The notes: a model not told the origin generated them from the letters alone. Positions 7,052 to 15,204 are shown, counted from the first letter of the stretch. The stretch is 15,204 nucleotides of DNA from Pseudomonadota bacterium (GCA_023430845.1 JAEYYJ010000441.1:1-15204), one strand, 5' to 3'. Program-made: numbers and translations.

Positions 7052-7066
7052 GGATCGGAACGATCC
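7052..7066. repeat. short inverted repeat upstream of the repeat-protein gene
   Basis: GGATCG-GAA-CGATCC is a perfect 6-base inverted repeat around three bases, 20 bases upstream of the repeat-protein start on the minus strand. It could be an operator or a leader hairpin. Confidence 0.45.
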
Positions 7067-7071
7067 CCATC

Positions 7072-7097
7072 CGGCCCACTGTGTGATCTGTGGGCCG
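7072..7097. repeat. 8-base inverted repeat upstream of the repeat-protein gene
   Basis: CGGCCCAC (7072-7079) and GTGGGCCG (7090-7097) are perfect inverted arms with a ten-base loop. It lies five bases beyond the 7052-7066 repeat, in the same short leader region. No T-run follows on either strand, so it is not a convincing intrinsic terminator. Confidence 0.5.
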
Positions 7098-7648
7098 ATA
7101 TGCACATCAGGAAGAACCCGAGTTCGCGATCAGGCCGGAGGAGAGCCTGCTCGGCGCACGGCAATTGTCGAAGCCTCCATATCAGTACTGCCGCACTGGG
7201 GATTTGGGGGATTCCACGGATGGATCGACGCCCAGAACCAGCGACCATGCAATCGAAAGCTCGATAACCATTAACTCAAGCCATGCCTGCGACGGCCCAG
7301 TCGTTTCAGGCATAGGGGGTAGTTGATATGCTCTTGCTGAATTCTCCCGACAATCTCTGCCACCGAGAATCTCACAGCATCGCCGGCTTCTCGCCTCTCA
7401 GCCCGGGACGATCGATCGCGCCGCTTCCGAAATGCGAGATTTCGAACGCGCAACGCACAACGCGCTCACTACAGCCAGCCGACGCAGTGCTCAGTTGTCT
7501 CCACCGTGACGATCCACTGCGCCACACGTATCTGCGCAGGCGTTGGCAGGCGCAGTAGGCTCATGTGACGACGAGGCATCAAGCACAGCATGGTCCCGGG
7601 CAGCGCCACGCCGTCCACCACCAGTGAAGCGGCGGACACAGACAGGGC
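7098..7648. other. gene-poor region between the repeat protein and the truncated transporter
   Basis: About 550 bases without a convincing gene. Short open frames on both strands give arginine-rich translations without a motif. The only protein-like stretch is the direct in-frame continuation of the truncated AI-2E gene past its TGA: 59 codons from 7648 down to a TAG at 7469-7471, containing PGTMLCLMPRRHM and TPAQIRVAQWIVTVE. It does not look like the missing part of an AI-2E transporter and I cannot identify it. No terminal repeats or transposase fragments were seen. Confidence 0.45.
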
Positions 7649-8044
7649 TCAAGACCGCACTTCCGAAACCGAGCCTCGCACATCGCGCGCATAGAGCATC
7701 TGGAACCGCTCGGCATCCGTTGCAATCCAGCGCGCGACACGGCCGAAACCCCATGAGATGAGCGATCCGAAAATCAGGAATATGACAGCAATGATCGCAA
7801 TGACGATCGCAAGCGCCAGCATCTTCGGTATGCGAGACTGCAACCACTTCTGCGTCGGCCACGCCAGCGCTATGATGAAGAGGGCACAGGCCACCGGTGC
7901 AAGTACCGAGCTCGCGACATAGACGACACTAAGAACGGCTATCGCGGCGATGGCACCTGTGGACGCAAGCAGCAGCTTGTCCGCCCCTGAGCGCGGCCGC
8001 TCCTCGGGCGTAGACTTTCTCGGGACCTCGGCCAACTCCGACAT
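7649..8044 (-). pseudogene. truncated AI-2E family transporter (N-terminal third only)
   Basis: The 131-residue product matches the start of AI-2E family (UPF0118) membrane proteins: a short polar N-terminus, then hydrophobic segments at about 27-52 and 75-100, leading into the ATDAERFQMLYAR region that normally enters the periplasmic-loop part. Family members have about 350 residues and some eight membrane segments, so about two thirds are missing. After TYR-ALA-ARG the text no longer resembles the family and meets a TGA at 7651-7649. The gene starts 27 bases after the NhaC-family stop and is probably the tail of the arc operon. Known relatives export small molecules or exchange ions; the remnant is unlikely to work, although a short independent membrane protein cannot be excluded. 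Confidence 0.65.
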
Positions 8045-8071
8045 GACGACGTCGCTAAGTTCCAGGAGACA

Positions 8072-9526
8072 TTATAGCGCCTGCTCCTGTGCTTCTGGCA
8101 ACCGCAGCATCCGCACGCCGAGGTACGACGACGCGATGATCAGCAGCGGGCTCGCCAGATTGAAGGCGGCATATGGCGCATAGTCGAACGTGGCAACACC
8201 GAGTGTCGCTGCCATGTACGCACCGCAACTGTTCCAGGGTATGAGCGCCGACGTCGGCGTTGCGGACGCGCCAACAGCGCGAGAAAGTGCCACAGGCGCG
8301 AACCCCTTCTCAGGGAAGGCCCTTTTGAACATGCGGCCTGGCAGCACGACGGCCATGTACTGGTCAGCCGTGACAGCACTTGTGGTGATCACCGCTCCGA
8401 CGAGCGAAGTGGTCAGCGCCACAGCTGACTTCGCTGCGGCGATGATCGGCCTTATCAGGCGCTCGAGCACACCCGCCCTCTCGGCAACACCGCCGAAGGC
8501 CAGCGCTGCCATCACAAGCCAGATCGTGTTGAGCATGCTTGCCATACCGCCACGCGAAGCAAGCTGATCGAGTGGCGCATAGCCCGTGCTCGAGCTGTAC
8601 CCGCCGGCGAGGGCGAGCCAAATGCCTTTAACGAGAGCAAGCCACTTTGGCACTCCATCGCCAGCCTGAGCGAACGCTGTAACCCGCTCCGGCGCTACCC
8701 AGAGCGCCAGCACGCCCCCAGCCAGCGCACCAGCAAATACAGCGGTGAATGGCGGAAACTTCAACAACGCGAGGCCGGCAACGACGACCAGCGGCAAAAA
8801 CAAGATCGGCGATATGTAGAACGCTCGTTCGATGGCCATCATCTTCTCGGATGCATCGAACTCTCCGGGCCTGCCGAGCATCCAGAACACGATCAAGGCA
8901 ATGGCGAGCGCGGCCGCTGACGTCATAGCCGTCTCGCGAACATGATCGTAGAGATCGACACCGGCAGCAGCCGCAGCAAGGTTGGCGGAGTCGGAAAGGG
9001 GTGACGCGGTATCGCCGAAGTAAGCGCCGGAGATGACAGCGGCGGCCGTGATCGCGGGGTTGAGCTCCATGCTGTGCGAAATGCCCATGAGTCCGATGCC
9101 GATCGTGCCGGCGACCGTCCACGAGCTGCCGATGCCGGCGGAAACGATCGCGCAGATCGCAGCGGCACTGACGTAGAAGTAGCTCGGATGAAGGACCTTC
9201 ATTCCGTAGTAGACCATGGCTACAAGCGTGCCACTCAACGCCCATGTACCAATAAGCGCACCTACAGCGAACAGGATGAAGATGGCGCCGACACCCGAAC
9301 TGACGCTCGCCACCGCTGCCTCATTGAGCGAGTCGAGCGTGTGTCCTCGGTACCGGGCAACGAGAACGGTGATCATGGTGGCGACGATCAGCGCCACCTG
9401 GCTCGGCCCATTGGCCCCGGCGTCGCCGAAGAGATAATAGGACAGTCCCACAATAACGATGAGGCTGGCGATCGGAATGATCGCCTCGGTGAGCGAGAGC
9501 TGCGGGCCGTGATCTGAAGCGGTCAT
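8072..9526 (-). CDS. NhaC-family Na+/H+ antiporter-like transporter
   Basis: This 484-residue inner-membrane protein has about eleven to twelve hydrophobic segments. It carries the family signature GDTASPLSDSANLA at residues 171-184, plus a second conserved stretch TSAVTADQYMAVVLPG and a later ATPTSALIPWNSCGAYMA region. Length and layout match complete NhaC-family members, which exchange Na+ for H+ or, in some branches, organic acids or amino acids. The ATG at 9526 follows an AGGCGA about six bases upstream, and the gene starts 29 bases after arcA, so it is probably co-transcribed with arcD-arcA. In that context it may balance the pH and ion changes caused by arginine catabolism, or carry a related amino acid; this is inferred. 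Confidence 0.88.
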   Translation of the reverse strand: MTASDHGPQLSLTEAIIPIASLIVIVGLSYYLFGDAGANGPSQVALIVATMITVLVARYRGHTLDSLNEAAVASVSSGVGAIFILFAVGALIGTWALSGTLVAMVYYGMKVLHPSYFYVSAAAICAIVSAGIGSSWTVAGTIGIGLMGISHSMELNPAITAAAVISGAYFGDTASPLSDSANLAAAAAGVDLYDHVRETAMTSAAALAIALIVFWMLGRPGEFDASEKMMAIERAFYISPILFLPLVVVAGLALLKFPPFTAVFAGALAGGVLALWVAPERVTAFAQAGDGVPKWLALVKGIWLALAGGYSSSTGYAPLDQLASRGGMASMLNTIWLVMAALAFGGVAERAGVLERLIRPIIAAAKSAVALTTSLVGAVITTSAVTADQYMAVVLPGRMFKRAFPEKGFAPVALSRAVGASATPTSALIPWNSCGAYMAATLGVATFDYAPYAAFNLASPLLIIASSYLGVRMLRLPEAQEQAL

Positions 9527-9555
9527 GGGTCGCCTGCGATTGGCATTGGCAATGC

Positions 9556-10803
9556 CTACCAGTCGACCGCATCCCGAATAAGCGGGCAGGTCATACAGTG
9601 GCCACCACCACGTCCGCGCCCGAGTTCGGCACCGGAGATTGTGATGACCTCGATGCCCTGCTTGCGCAGAAGCGTGTTGGTATAGGTATTGCGATCATAG
9701 GCGAACACGACGCCGGGCGAGGCACAAACAAGATTGGCGCCACTATCCCACTGCGTGCGTTCTCGCATGTAGTCATTGCCGCCCGTCTCGACTACGCGCA
9801 TTTTCTTGATGCCGAGGGCTTCGGATACGACATCGACAAACGGCTTGTCGTCCTTGCGCAGATCGACACCGGAGCGATTCTTCGACGGCCGGTAGGAGAA
9901 CGCCGTAATCGTGTTCACGATGTCCGGGTAGACCAGAACGCAGTCGCGATCAGCGAATGTGAAGACGGTGTCCAGATGCATTGCCGCACGAAGCTTCGGC
10001 ATAGCGGCAACGATCACGCGCTCCGCGGCTCCCTTCTTGAAAAGCGCCGCCGCAAGCTGACTGATAGCCTGGCGCGACGTCCGCTCGCTCATGCCGATTA
10101 GTACATTGCCCTTACCGATCGGCATGACATCGCCACCCTCCAGGGTCGCGAGACCGTGATCGCGCAGCGGATCACCCCACCATACGTTGACCTTGCCGGC
10201 AAAGTCCGGGTGGAACTTGTATATGGCCGCCGTGAGGATCGTCTCCTCGTGGCGAGCGGGCCAGTAGAGCGGGTTCAGCGTGCAGCCACCATAGATCCAG
10301 CAAGTTGTATCGCGCGTGTAAAGTGTGTTCGGCAGCGGCGGCAGAAGGTATTCCGTGACGCCTGCCGCCTCCCGCACGAGCTGCAGCATCTCGCCGCCAT
10401 TGGCTTCCGGAAAGTCATATGTCGAAAGCCCGCCGATCAGCGTCTCCGCAAGCTCTCTGTTGGACAGGCCTGCGAGATAACTCCTGATCTCCTCCACCAA
10501 GCCGAGACCGACCTGATCCGGCACGACCTGATTGTCGAGGATCCACGCCTTCGCCTCCGGTATCGCAACCGTCTCTGCGAGCAGATTGTGCATCTCCACG
10601 ACTTCTATGCCGCGATCTCGCATCTTCTGGATGAAGTCGAAATGATCGCGCTTGGCATTGTCGACCCAGAGCACGTCGTCGAACAGCAACGCGTCGCAGT
10701 TGCTCGGTGTCAGTCGTTGGTGGGCGCGTCCTGGCGCGCAGACCATCACCTTGCGTAGCTGACCGATCTCCGAGTGGACACCATAGTCGACTTGCACTTT
10801 CAT
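9556..10803 (-). CDS. arcA: arginine deiminase
   Basis: The 415-residue cytoplasmic enzyme hydrolyses L-arginine to citrulline and ammonia, the first step of the arginine deiminase pathway. All expected catalytic and substrate residues are visible: D165 (YTRDTT), E222 and D225 (LEGGD), R241 (SERTS), H276 and D278 (MHLDT), and nucleophile C403 in GGGHCMTCP near the C-terminus. They correspond to Pseudomonas aeruginosa D166, E224, R243, H278, D280 and C406. The length is normal. The ATG at 10803 has GGAGG eight bases upstream. The gene follows arcD after 18 bases and precedes the NhaC-family gene by 29 bases. No ornithine carbamoyltransferase or carbamate kinase gene lies nearby in the window, so energy yield from citrulline is not assured by this cluster. 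Confidence 0.97.
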   Translation of the reverse strand: MKVQVDYGVHSEIGQLRKVMVCAPGRAHQRLTPSNCDALLFDDVLWVDNAKRDHFDFIQKMRDRGIEVVEMHNLLAETVAIPEAKAWILDNQVVPDQVGLGLVEEIRSYLAGLSNRELAETLIGGLSTYDFPEANGGEMLQLVREAAGVTEYLLPPLPNTLYTRDTTCWIYGGCTLNPLYWPARHEETILTAAIYKFHPDFAGKVNVWWGDPLRDHGLATLEGGDVMPIGKGNVLIGMSERTSRQAISQLAAALFKKGAAERVIVAAMPKLRAAMHLDTVFTFADRDCVLVYPDIVNTITAFSYRPSKNRSGVDLRKDDKPFVDVVSEALGIKKMRVVETGGNDYMRERTQWDSGANLVCASPGVVFAYDRNTYTNTLLRKQGIEVITISGAELGRGRGGGHCMTCPLIRDAVDW

Positions 10804-10821
10804 CGTCGAAGCCTCCAGCGT

Positions 10822-12282
10822 CTAAATGGTGATAAAACCGGTCACGAGGCCGTGGATGCCCACGACGCAGCCGACAGCGGCAACGAGAAAGATGATCCAT
10901 TCGATCGGCGTGAATACTTGCCTGCCCTGCTCGCGCCGGGCCAGAAAGTAGAGAAGCGTTCCTGGTGCATACAGGATCGCCGACAGAAGCAGGAACTTCA
11001 TGCCACCCGCGTAGATCATGAAGGCCGTGTAGAGCGCTGCACCGCCGGCAATGAACAGATCTCGCGTGCGCTCTGACGATTGCGCTCCGTACGTCTCGCC
11101 GCTGCGGGCCAGAAGGAAGCCGTAGGCCGCCACAAGGAAGTAGGGAATGAGCGACATCGCACTTGTCAGATTCAGCATCAGCGAGAAAGCGTCCTGCGAC
11201 CAGTATGTGCTGATGACGAAGAGCTGCACGATGATGTTGGTGAGCCAGAGCGCCGCCGCCGGCACCTTGTTCTCGTTCTCCTTTGCGAACATGCCCGGCA
11301 TGTCCTTGGTTTTGGCTGCTGTGAACAGCACTTCGGCGCAAATCAGCGACCACGCCAGATAGGCGCCGAGCACGGAGATGAGAAGACCGACGCTGACGAA
11401 GACGGCGCCCCAATGGCCGACCACGGCTTCGAGAACCGCCGCCATGGATGGCTGGCGCATCTCGGCGATATCGCTGCGCTCCAGAACGGCATACGGCAGC
11501 AGAGTCACCAGAACCATCAGGCACATGACGCCGACAAAGCCGATGATCGTGGCCGCGCCGACATCGGACCGCGTCCTGGCGTAGCGCGAGTAGACGCTTG
11601 CCCCCTCGATGCCGAGGAACACGAAAACGGTCACGAGCATGGTCGCACGCACCTGCTCGAAGAGGCTCATATCAGGCATTCCGACGCCGCCCCAGAAATT
11701 GGCGCGGAAGAGATCGAAATTGAAAGCCAGGAAGAGGATGAGGATGAAGACCAGAATGGGGACGATCTTGGCGATCGTCACGACTGTATTGATGAAGGCG
11801 GCCTGCTGGACGCCCTTGAGGATCATGAAATGGAAGATCCAGATACCGATAGAGGCGACGGCGATCGCAACCAACGTATTGCCATCACCGAAGACCGGAA
11901 AGAACGCGCCGAGCGTCGACTTGATGAGCACCCAGTAGGAGACATTCCCGATACAGCTTCCGACCCAGTATCCGAGTGCGGAAAGGAAGCCCGGATAGCT
12001 GCCGAACCCTGCCTTGGCATACGCGTACACACCGGCATCAAGATCCGGCTTGCGCTCCGCCAATGCCTGGAACACGCGCGCCAAGAGGTACATGCCGCCG
12101 CCGGCGATACACCATGCCACGATGGCACCGAATGGGCCGGTGGCCGAGCCAAATGTGCGAGGCAGTGAGAAGATTCCCGCACCGACCATCGAGCCGACGA
12201 CCATCCCCGTCAGCGCGAACAGCGACAACTTCTGCGATGTTCCCGCGCTCGCTATCGACCCTGTTGCAGTGACGTCTGCCAT
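10822..12282 (-). CDS. arcD: arginine/ornithine antiporter (APC superfamily)
   Basis: The 486-residue membrane protein belongs to the basic amino acid/polyamine antiporter family, with about twelve to thirteen hydrophobic segments. The family's N-terminal motif is present as MVGAGIFSLPRTFG (about 33-46), followed by the AERKPDLDAGVYAYAKAGFG loop. Coupled with arcA 18 bases downstream, arginine import against ornithine or citrulline export is the best reading; an arginine/agmatine exchanger of the same family is the main alternative, but no decarboxylase gene is present. The ATG at 12282 is preceded by GGAG at seven bases. It is the first gene of the compact arcD-arcA-NhaC-AI-2E run, and a GC-rich hairpin separates it from the DUF1269 gene. 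Confidence 0.92.
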   Translation of the reverse strand: MADVTATGSIASAGTSQKLSLFALTGMVVGSMVGAGIFSLPRTFGSATGPFGAIVAWCIAGGGMYLLARVFQALAERKPDLDAGVYAYAKAGFGSYPGFLSALGYWVGSCIGNVSYWVLIKSTLGAFFPVFGDGNTLVAIAVASIGIWIFHFMILKGVQQAAFINTVVTIAKIVPILVFILILFLAFNFDLFRANFWGGVGMPDMSLFEQVRATMLVTVFVFLGIEGASVYSRYARTRSDVGAATIIGFVGVMCLMVLVTLLPYAVLERSDIAEMRQPSMAAVLEAVVGHWGAVFVSVGLLISVLGAYLAWSLICAEVLFTAAKTKDMPGMFAKENENKVPAAALWLTNIIVQLFVISTYWSQDAFSLMLNLTSAMSLIPYFLVAAYGFLLARSGETYGAQSSERTRDLFIAGGAALYTAFMIYAGGMKFLLLSAILYAPGTLLYFLARREQGRQVFTPIEWIIFLVAAVGCVVGIHGLVTGFITI

Positions 12283-12312
12283 GCTTACGCTCCATTCGCG
12301 GAGACGCCAAAT

Positions 12313-12336
12313 GGGCCCGCAAATAACTGCGGGCCC
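12313..12336 (-). terminator. GC-rich hairpin between the DUF1269 gene and arcD
   Basis: GGGCCCGC (12313-12320) and GCGGGCCC (12329-12336) form a perfect 8-base stem with an eight-base loop. It lies 47 bases past the DUF1269 stop and 30 bases before the arcD start. In the minus direction the stem is followed by ATTTGGCG, only a short T-run. It fits a weak intrinsic terminator, an attenuator or an mRNA-stability element. Confidence 0.5.
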
Positions 12337-12383
12337 TGGTTTGTCACCGCAATATCAATGATTATCGGTCTTCACAGAATTGT

Positions 12384-12905
12384 TCAGGCAGCAGCCGGCT
12401 TGTGCGCGAGCGCTTCGCGGAGCTTCTCTTCCTGCTTGTTGGAGAGAGACGTCCTGAGAACGCGCGGATTGTACGGCTGAAGCTCGGGAAGAACCTTGTC
12501 CGGCGTCGAGCTCTTGATCAGTACGAACAGCGCGGACGAGCCATTCGGAATATGCTTGCCGATGTCCTTGATGAACTCATCATTGATGCCGTAGTCGGCC
12601 AGCGAGCCGGACAATGCGCCAAATCCGGCGCCGGCAAGTCCACCCATCGCCATGCCTGCAAGAGGATTGAGCACCAGCAATCCGGCAAGTGCACCGATCA
12701 GCATTCCCGTGCTCGCGCCGCTCGCGGCGCCGATAGAAACGAGATGCACCGCCTGCTTGACCTGAACGGATCCTTTATCATCGCGCACGACAACACAGGC
12801 GTCCTCGAGATCGATGAGATTTTCCTTCTTCATACCACGCAGTTTTGTCAGCACCTCATCAGCCGTGCCGACGCCATCGAAACCAAGGACCACAAGATCA
12901 GACAT
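12384..12905 (-). CDS. DUF1269 domain protein with a glycine-zipper hydrophobic centre
   Basis: The 173-residue protein starts MSDLVVLGFDGVGTADEVL, typical of the DUF1269 family. It has a ferredoxin-like N-terminal part (about 1-55), a glycine-rich hydrophobic hairpin (about 60-105, with repeated GxxxG spacing such as GMAMGGLAGAGFGALSG) and a polar C-terminal part with NGSSALFVLI. Family members are often found beside stress and membrane genes, but their function is not known. The ATG at 12905 was preferred to the in-frame start at 12917 because GGAGGA lies just upstream and the family begins there. Its nearness to the arc cluster suggests shared stress regulation, but a hairpin separates them and co-transcription is unproven. 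Confidence 0.88.
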   Translation of the reverse strand: MSDLVVLGFDGVGTADEVLTKLRGMKKENLIDLEDACVVVRDDKGSVQVKQAVHLVSIGAASGASTGMLIGALAGLLVLNPLAGMAMGGLAGAGFGALSGSLADYGINDEFIKDIGKHIPNGSSALFVLIKSSTPDKVLPELQPYNPRVLRTSLSNKQEEKLREALAHKPAAA

Positions 12906-13120
12906 ATTTCCTCCCACCCTCTCATGCTCGAGGGAGCGTCAAGGGATCAGCCATGCCCGAGCTTGCTATCGCTGGGCGTCAGCTGTTCACACAGCACTCA
13001 TGATCAGAACTATCGCAAGCTGGCGCTGATCCGGGCCATACGGGAAAACCACCAAACGCCGAGGGATATTACCGAAGTGGCCGGGCAGAGAGGATGCAAC
13101 GAACAGATGCCTCGGGTGGG

Positions 13121-14761
13121 CTACGATGCGGCAAGTGTCAGTACCGTCAGCAGCACGAGAAGCACGATGCACGCGCTTGCCACCGACCATTGACGCAAAG
13201 CGGCATCGGCGCGCTCGAATGCGCTGGCGATATGGCGCGCGGCAGGCACGCAACGCTCCCAAAGAACCAGAAGGTCTCCTGGGGGGATGTTTGGCAAACT
13301 CATGCGGCGAGGCCACAATACGGCCGCCAACAAGCCTCCTGCGATGACCGGCCACGACGCGCTCCATAGCTCCTTGCGCGTCAAGGCCAGACTCCAGGAA
13401 TCGCCTGCAACTACAGGGAACAATATCCACGGCAAGACGAGCGCCGCTAATGAGACAGCGAGCCACGCAGCGACGGGCGAATTGATTGCCGTCTTCGCCA
13501 TGCTCTGTGGATGGGTGGTATCCAGCCGGAGCAGGAAGAAGAGCATCAGGAGCGCGCTCCCTGCTGCGGACAAATGCGCAAGCGCTCCTATAACGCCATC
13601 GCCGAGCGATCCCTTGGCGGCCATTTTGGCGAACTGGCCACCAGTCAACGGGCATCCTGCAAGCCCAAGCGCAAGCACCGCGGCCGGCATCAGCACGAGC
13701 CACACATATCGCGGCGATCGTAGGTCCAGCAGACCCAAGGCAAGAAAGAGACCGCCTTTGGCCAGCGCGTGATGTGCCGCGTAGAGCGCCACCACGAGCG
13801 GAACTGTCGTATTACCGGTGGCAAGTCCCACGCCGAAAACAGTGGCGATGAACCCCATCTGACTGATGCTCGAGTACGCGAGGACGGTTCTGGGACTAGT
13901 CTGCGTCACGCCGATGAGAACGCCATACAGCGCCGATAGCAGACCAATGACGGCCAGGGCTTCGCCCCACGCCGGCATGGCAGTATCGAAAGGCAAAAAG
14001 CGCATCAGCCCGACGACACCAGCATTCACCGCGGCGCCGCTCAGGACGGCGGCTGCAGGAGTGGGCGCGGCTGCATAAGTGAGCGGCATCCAGACGTGAA
14101 GCGGCACAAGAGCGATCTTCAATCCAAAGCCCAGAATGATCAGAAGCAAGGCTGGCTCCCGCCAGGGCGATGCCGAAAGAGCAGTGACGGCATCACTTAT
14201 GAGGATGCTGCCACCTGGCGCCCCCGCGGCGAGCAGAGCAAATGCCATGAGCAGGAATGCTTCGCCAAGCAAGGCCAAGGCAACGTAAAGGCGGCCCGCA
14301 CGCCGAGCCTCTGGCGTGTCGTCATGCACGACCAATCCGTAAGCAGCGAGGCTCACCAGCGTGTAGAAGAAGTAGAAGCCGATCATATCGACAGCAAGAA
14401 ACACACCGAGGTTTCCTGCCAGCGTGCTCAGCCACCACACGGCAAAGCGCTCGGCCCGCACTCCGATGCTGCTGCGCGCATGAATACCGCCTGCGATCCA
14501 TAGCAGCGCCGAAGAACCCAGAAGAATGGCACCCGGTTTGTCGATCTGAAGCGTGAGGCCGAGCAGCGCTTGCGGCAGCACTACGTTCGTACCGTACGCG
14601 ACGATAATGGCCGCTACGATTGCCGGCACGGGTGCGAATGGTAGATACGCGATGAGGCGTTCGCGCGCTCGCGGTAGAATGGCGGCCGCGATCATGAGGA
14701 TAGGAAAGGCCAGGGCGGCAGCGAGCAACAGGATCGCAGTTTGATCCGTCAGCATATTCAT
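13121..14761 (-). CDS. proton-channel subunit of the NuoL/M/N-MrpD-HyfB superfamily
   Basis: The 546-residue protein has about fourteen or more hydrophobic segments and the family core (proton_antipo_M domain). The TM7 lysine is in GFGLKIALVPLHVW (K215), followed by AAPTPAAAVLSG; LAYSSISQMGF lies at 294-304; and the TM8-side AHHALAKGG carries K335. The glutamate normally found in TM5 (FFWE in E. coli NuoM) is replaced: the matching stretch is FFYT with T134, an unusual loss for a proton-pumping subunit. The ATG at 14761 overlaps the TGA of the upstream gene, so the two are translationally coupled. Such pairs occur in Complex I, Mrp antiporters and membrane hydrogenases; no other subunit is in the window to decide which. 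Confidence 0.85.
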   Translation of the reverse strand: MNMLTDQTAILLLAAALAFPILMIAAAILPRARERLIAYLPFAPVPAIVAAIIVAYGTNVVLPQALLGLTLQIDKPGAILLGSSALLWIAGGIHARSSIGVRAERFAVWWLSTLAGNLGVFLAVDMIGFYFFYTLVSLAAYGLVVHDDTPEARRAGRLYVALALLGEAFLLMAFALLAAGAPGGSILISDAVTALSASPWREPALLLIILGFGLKIALVPLHVWMPLTYAAAPTPAAAVLSGAAVNAGVVGLMRFLPFDTAMPAWGEALAVIGLLSALYGVLIGVTQTSPRTVLAYSSISQMGFIATVFGVGLATGNTTVPLVVALYAAHHALAKGGLFLALGLLDLRSPRYVWLVLMPAAVLALGLAGCPLTGGQFAKMAAKGSLGDGVIGALAHLSAAGSALLMLFFLLRLDTTHPQSMAKTAINSPVAAWLAVSLAALVLPWILFPVVAGDSWSLALTRKELWSASWPVIAGGLLAAVLWPRRMSLPNIPPGDLLVLWERCVPAARHIASAFERADAALRQWSVASACIVLLVLLTVLTLAAS

Positions 14762-15204
14762 CTGCCGACCTGCAGGAAATCAAAAGATTGCAGCGGAACG
14801 AGCCCCAGCAGAACAGCGCAGACGGCGAGGCTCAGGGCAGCAAGCTCGCGCGATCTCGATATGGTGCCTCGGATAGCGATCGGGGATTGCGGATCGGCGA
14901 GCAGCCTCCCGAGCACCATGAATATGTATCCACCCGCGAGCAGACCGCCCGCAACAATGACAGCGGACCACCACCATTGTCCCTCGTTGATCGTCGCAAG
15001 AAGCAGAAGCCACTTCGCGACGAAGCCGCCACTGGGGGGAATGCCAATCAACGACAGCCCTGACAGCGCGAACGCGAACATGGTGATGGGAAGCTTGCGC
15101 CCGATGCCGCCGAGGTCCGCGATACGATCATGCCCCAGTGCTTCCGCGATCAGGCCCGCCGCCATGAACATCGCAGCCTTCGCGAAGGCATGAGAGAAGA
15201 GCTG
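14758..15204 (-). CDS. proton-channel (NuoM/NuoN/MrpD-like) subunit, C-terminal part, cut by the window edge
   Basis: The frame is open from the window end to a TGA at 14760-14758, giving the last 148 residues. It begins in the conserved HAFAKAAMFMAAGLI helix (equivalent to the HxLxKAxLF helix with the key lysine). It continues through LSLIGIPPSGGFVAKWLLL, whose GGFxxKW lysine is the hallmark of TM12 in NuoM/NuoN/MrpD proteins, and then shows two more hydrophobic segments. The N-terminal two thirds lie outside. It overlaps the next gene by four bases (ATGA), so both belong to one operon and probably one membrane complex. Confidence 0.85.
   Translation of the reverse strand, partial: QLFSHAFAKAAMFMAAGLIAEALGHDRIADLGGIGRKLPITMFAFALSGLSLIGIPPSGGFVAKWLLLLATINEGQWWWSAVIVAGGLLAGGYIFMVLGRLLADPQSPIAIRGTISRSRELAALSLAVCAVLLGLVPLQSFDFLQVGR

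Noticed and set aside
6557..7267. Open frame on + across the repeat-protein gene
   Set aside because: It mirrors the minus-strand gene; its serine/lysine repeats are just the antisense reading of the four repeat units, while the minus strand has a signal peptide and Shine-Dalgarno sequence.
11080..12168. A long open frame of 362 codons on + opposite arcD
   Set aside because: Its translation is a low-complexity mix rich in H, E, D and R, as expected from the complement of a membrane-protein gene, and arcD on the other strand is unambiguous.
12345..12358. Possible FNR box before the arc operon
   Set aside because: Only one half-site (ATCAA at 12354-12358) is present; the other half reads CACCG instead of TTGAT.
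12402..13193. Open frame on + across the DUF1269 gene and its upstream gap
   Set aside because: It is mostly antisense to DUF1269, has no recognisable domain, and its upstream-gap part shows no start signal.

Overview
The window looks like chromosomal DNA of a GC-rich alphaproteobacterium, most likely of the Hyphomicrobiales (Rhizobiales). This rests on the style of the protein families (Hsp15-like tail ending in a GRPTKRDRR motif, HAD-UbiA fusion, DUF1269, GtrA proteins), on a perfect FNR/FixK-type box in front of a universal stress protein, and on base composition. No genus is claimed.

Left part (1-2792): the 3' end of an S4-domain (Hsp15-like) RNA-binding protein, then a universal stress protein with a perfect FNR/FixK box 111 bases before its start, then an SMR-family multidrug efflux protein, all on +. 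A GT2 glycosyltransferase fused to a GtrA membrane domain converges on them from the - strand. Behind it lie tRNA-Gln(TTG) and tRNA-Ser(GCT), both on -, with a good sigma70-type promoter in front of tRNA-Ser.

Middle (2793-6314), on +: a LuxR/NarL-type regulator whose receiver domain has lost the phosphorylation residues, then a HAD-UbiA fusion translationally coupled to a stand-alone GtrA protein. The coupled pair resembles a polyprenyl-phosphate pentose synthesis and flipping module, by analogy with mycobacterial DPPR synthase and the GtrA-like Rv3789.

Right-middle (6332-8044), on -: a decayed region. It holds a frameshifted 3' gene remnant, a small secreted protein built of four 20-residue repeats with inverted repeats just upstream, about 550 bases with no convincing gene, and an AI-2E family transporter cut to roughly its first third.

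Right part (8072-15204), on -: an arginine deiminase cluster in the order arcD, arcA, NhaC-family antiporter and truncated AI-2E gene, with gaps of only 18-29 bases. A DUF1269 gene precedes it, separated from arcD by a hairpin. Further upstream are two overlapping Complex I/Mrp-type proton-channel subunits, the first cut by the window edge. The arc cluster has no arcB or arcC within the window. Import of arginine, its deimination with ammonia release and ion/proton antiport would together suit acid or energy stress, and the FNR-box stress protein at the left end suggests low-oxygen adaptation. No complete, clearly undescribed system was recognised. The best leads are the tandem-repeat secreted protein, the HAD-UbiA/GtrA pair, the pseudo-receiver regulator, and the antiporter-like subunit lacking the key TM5 glutamate.
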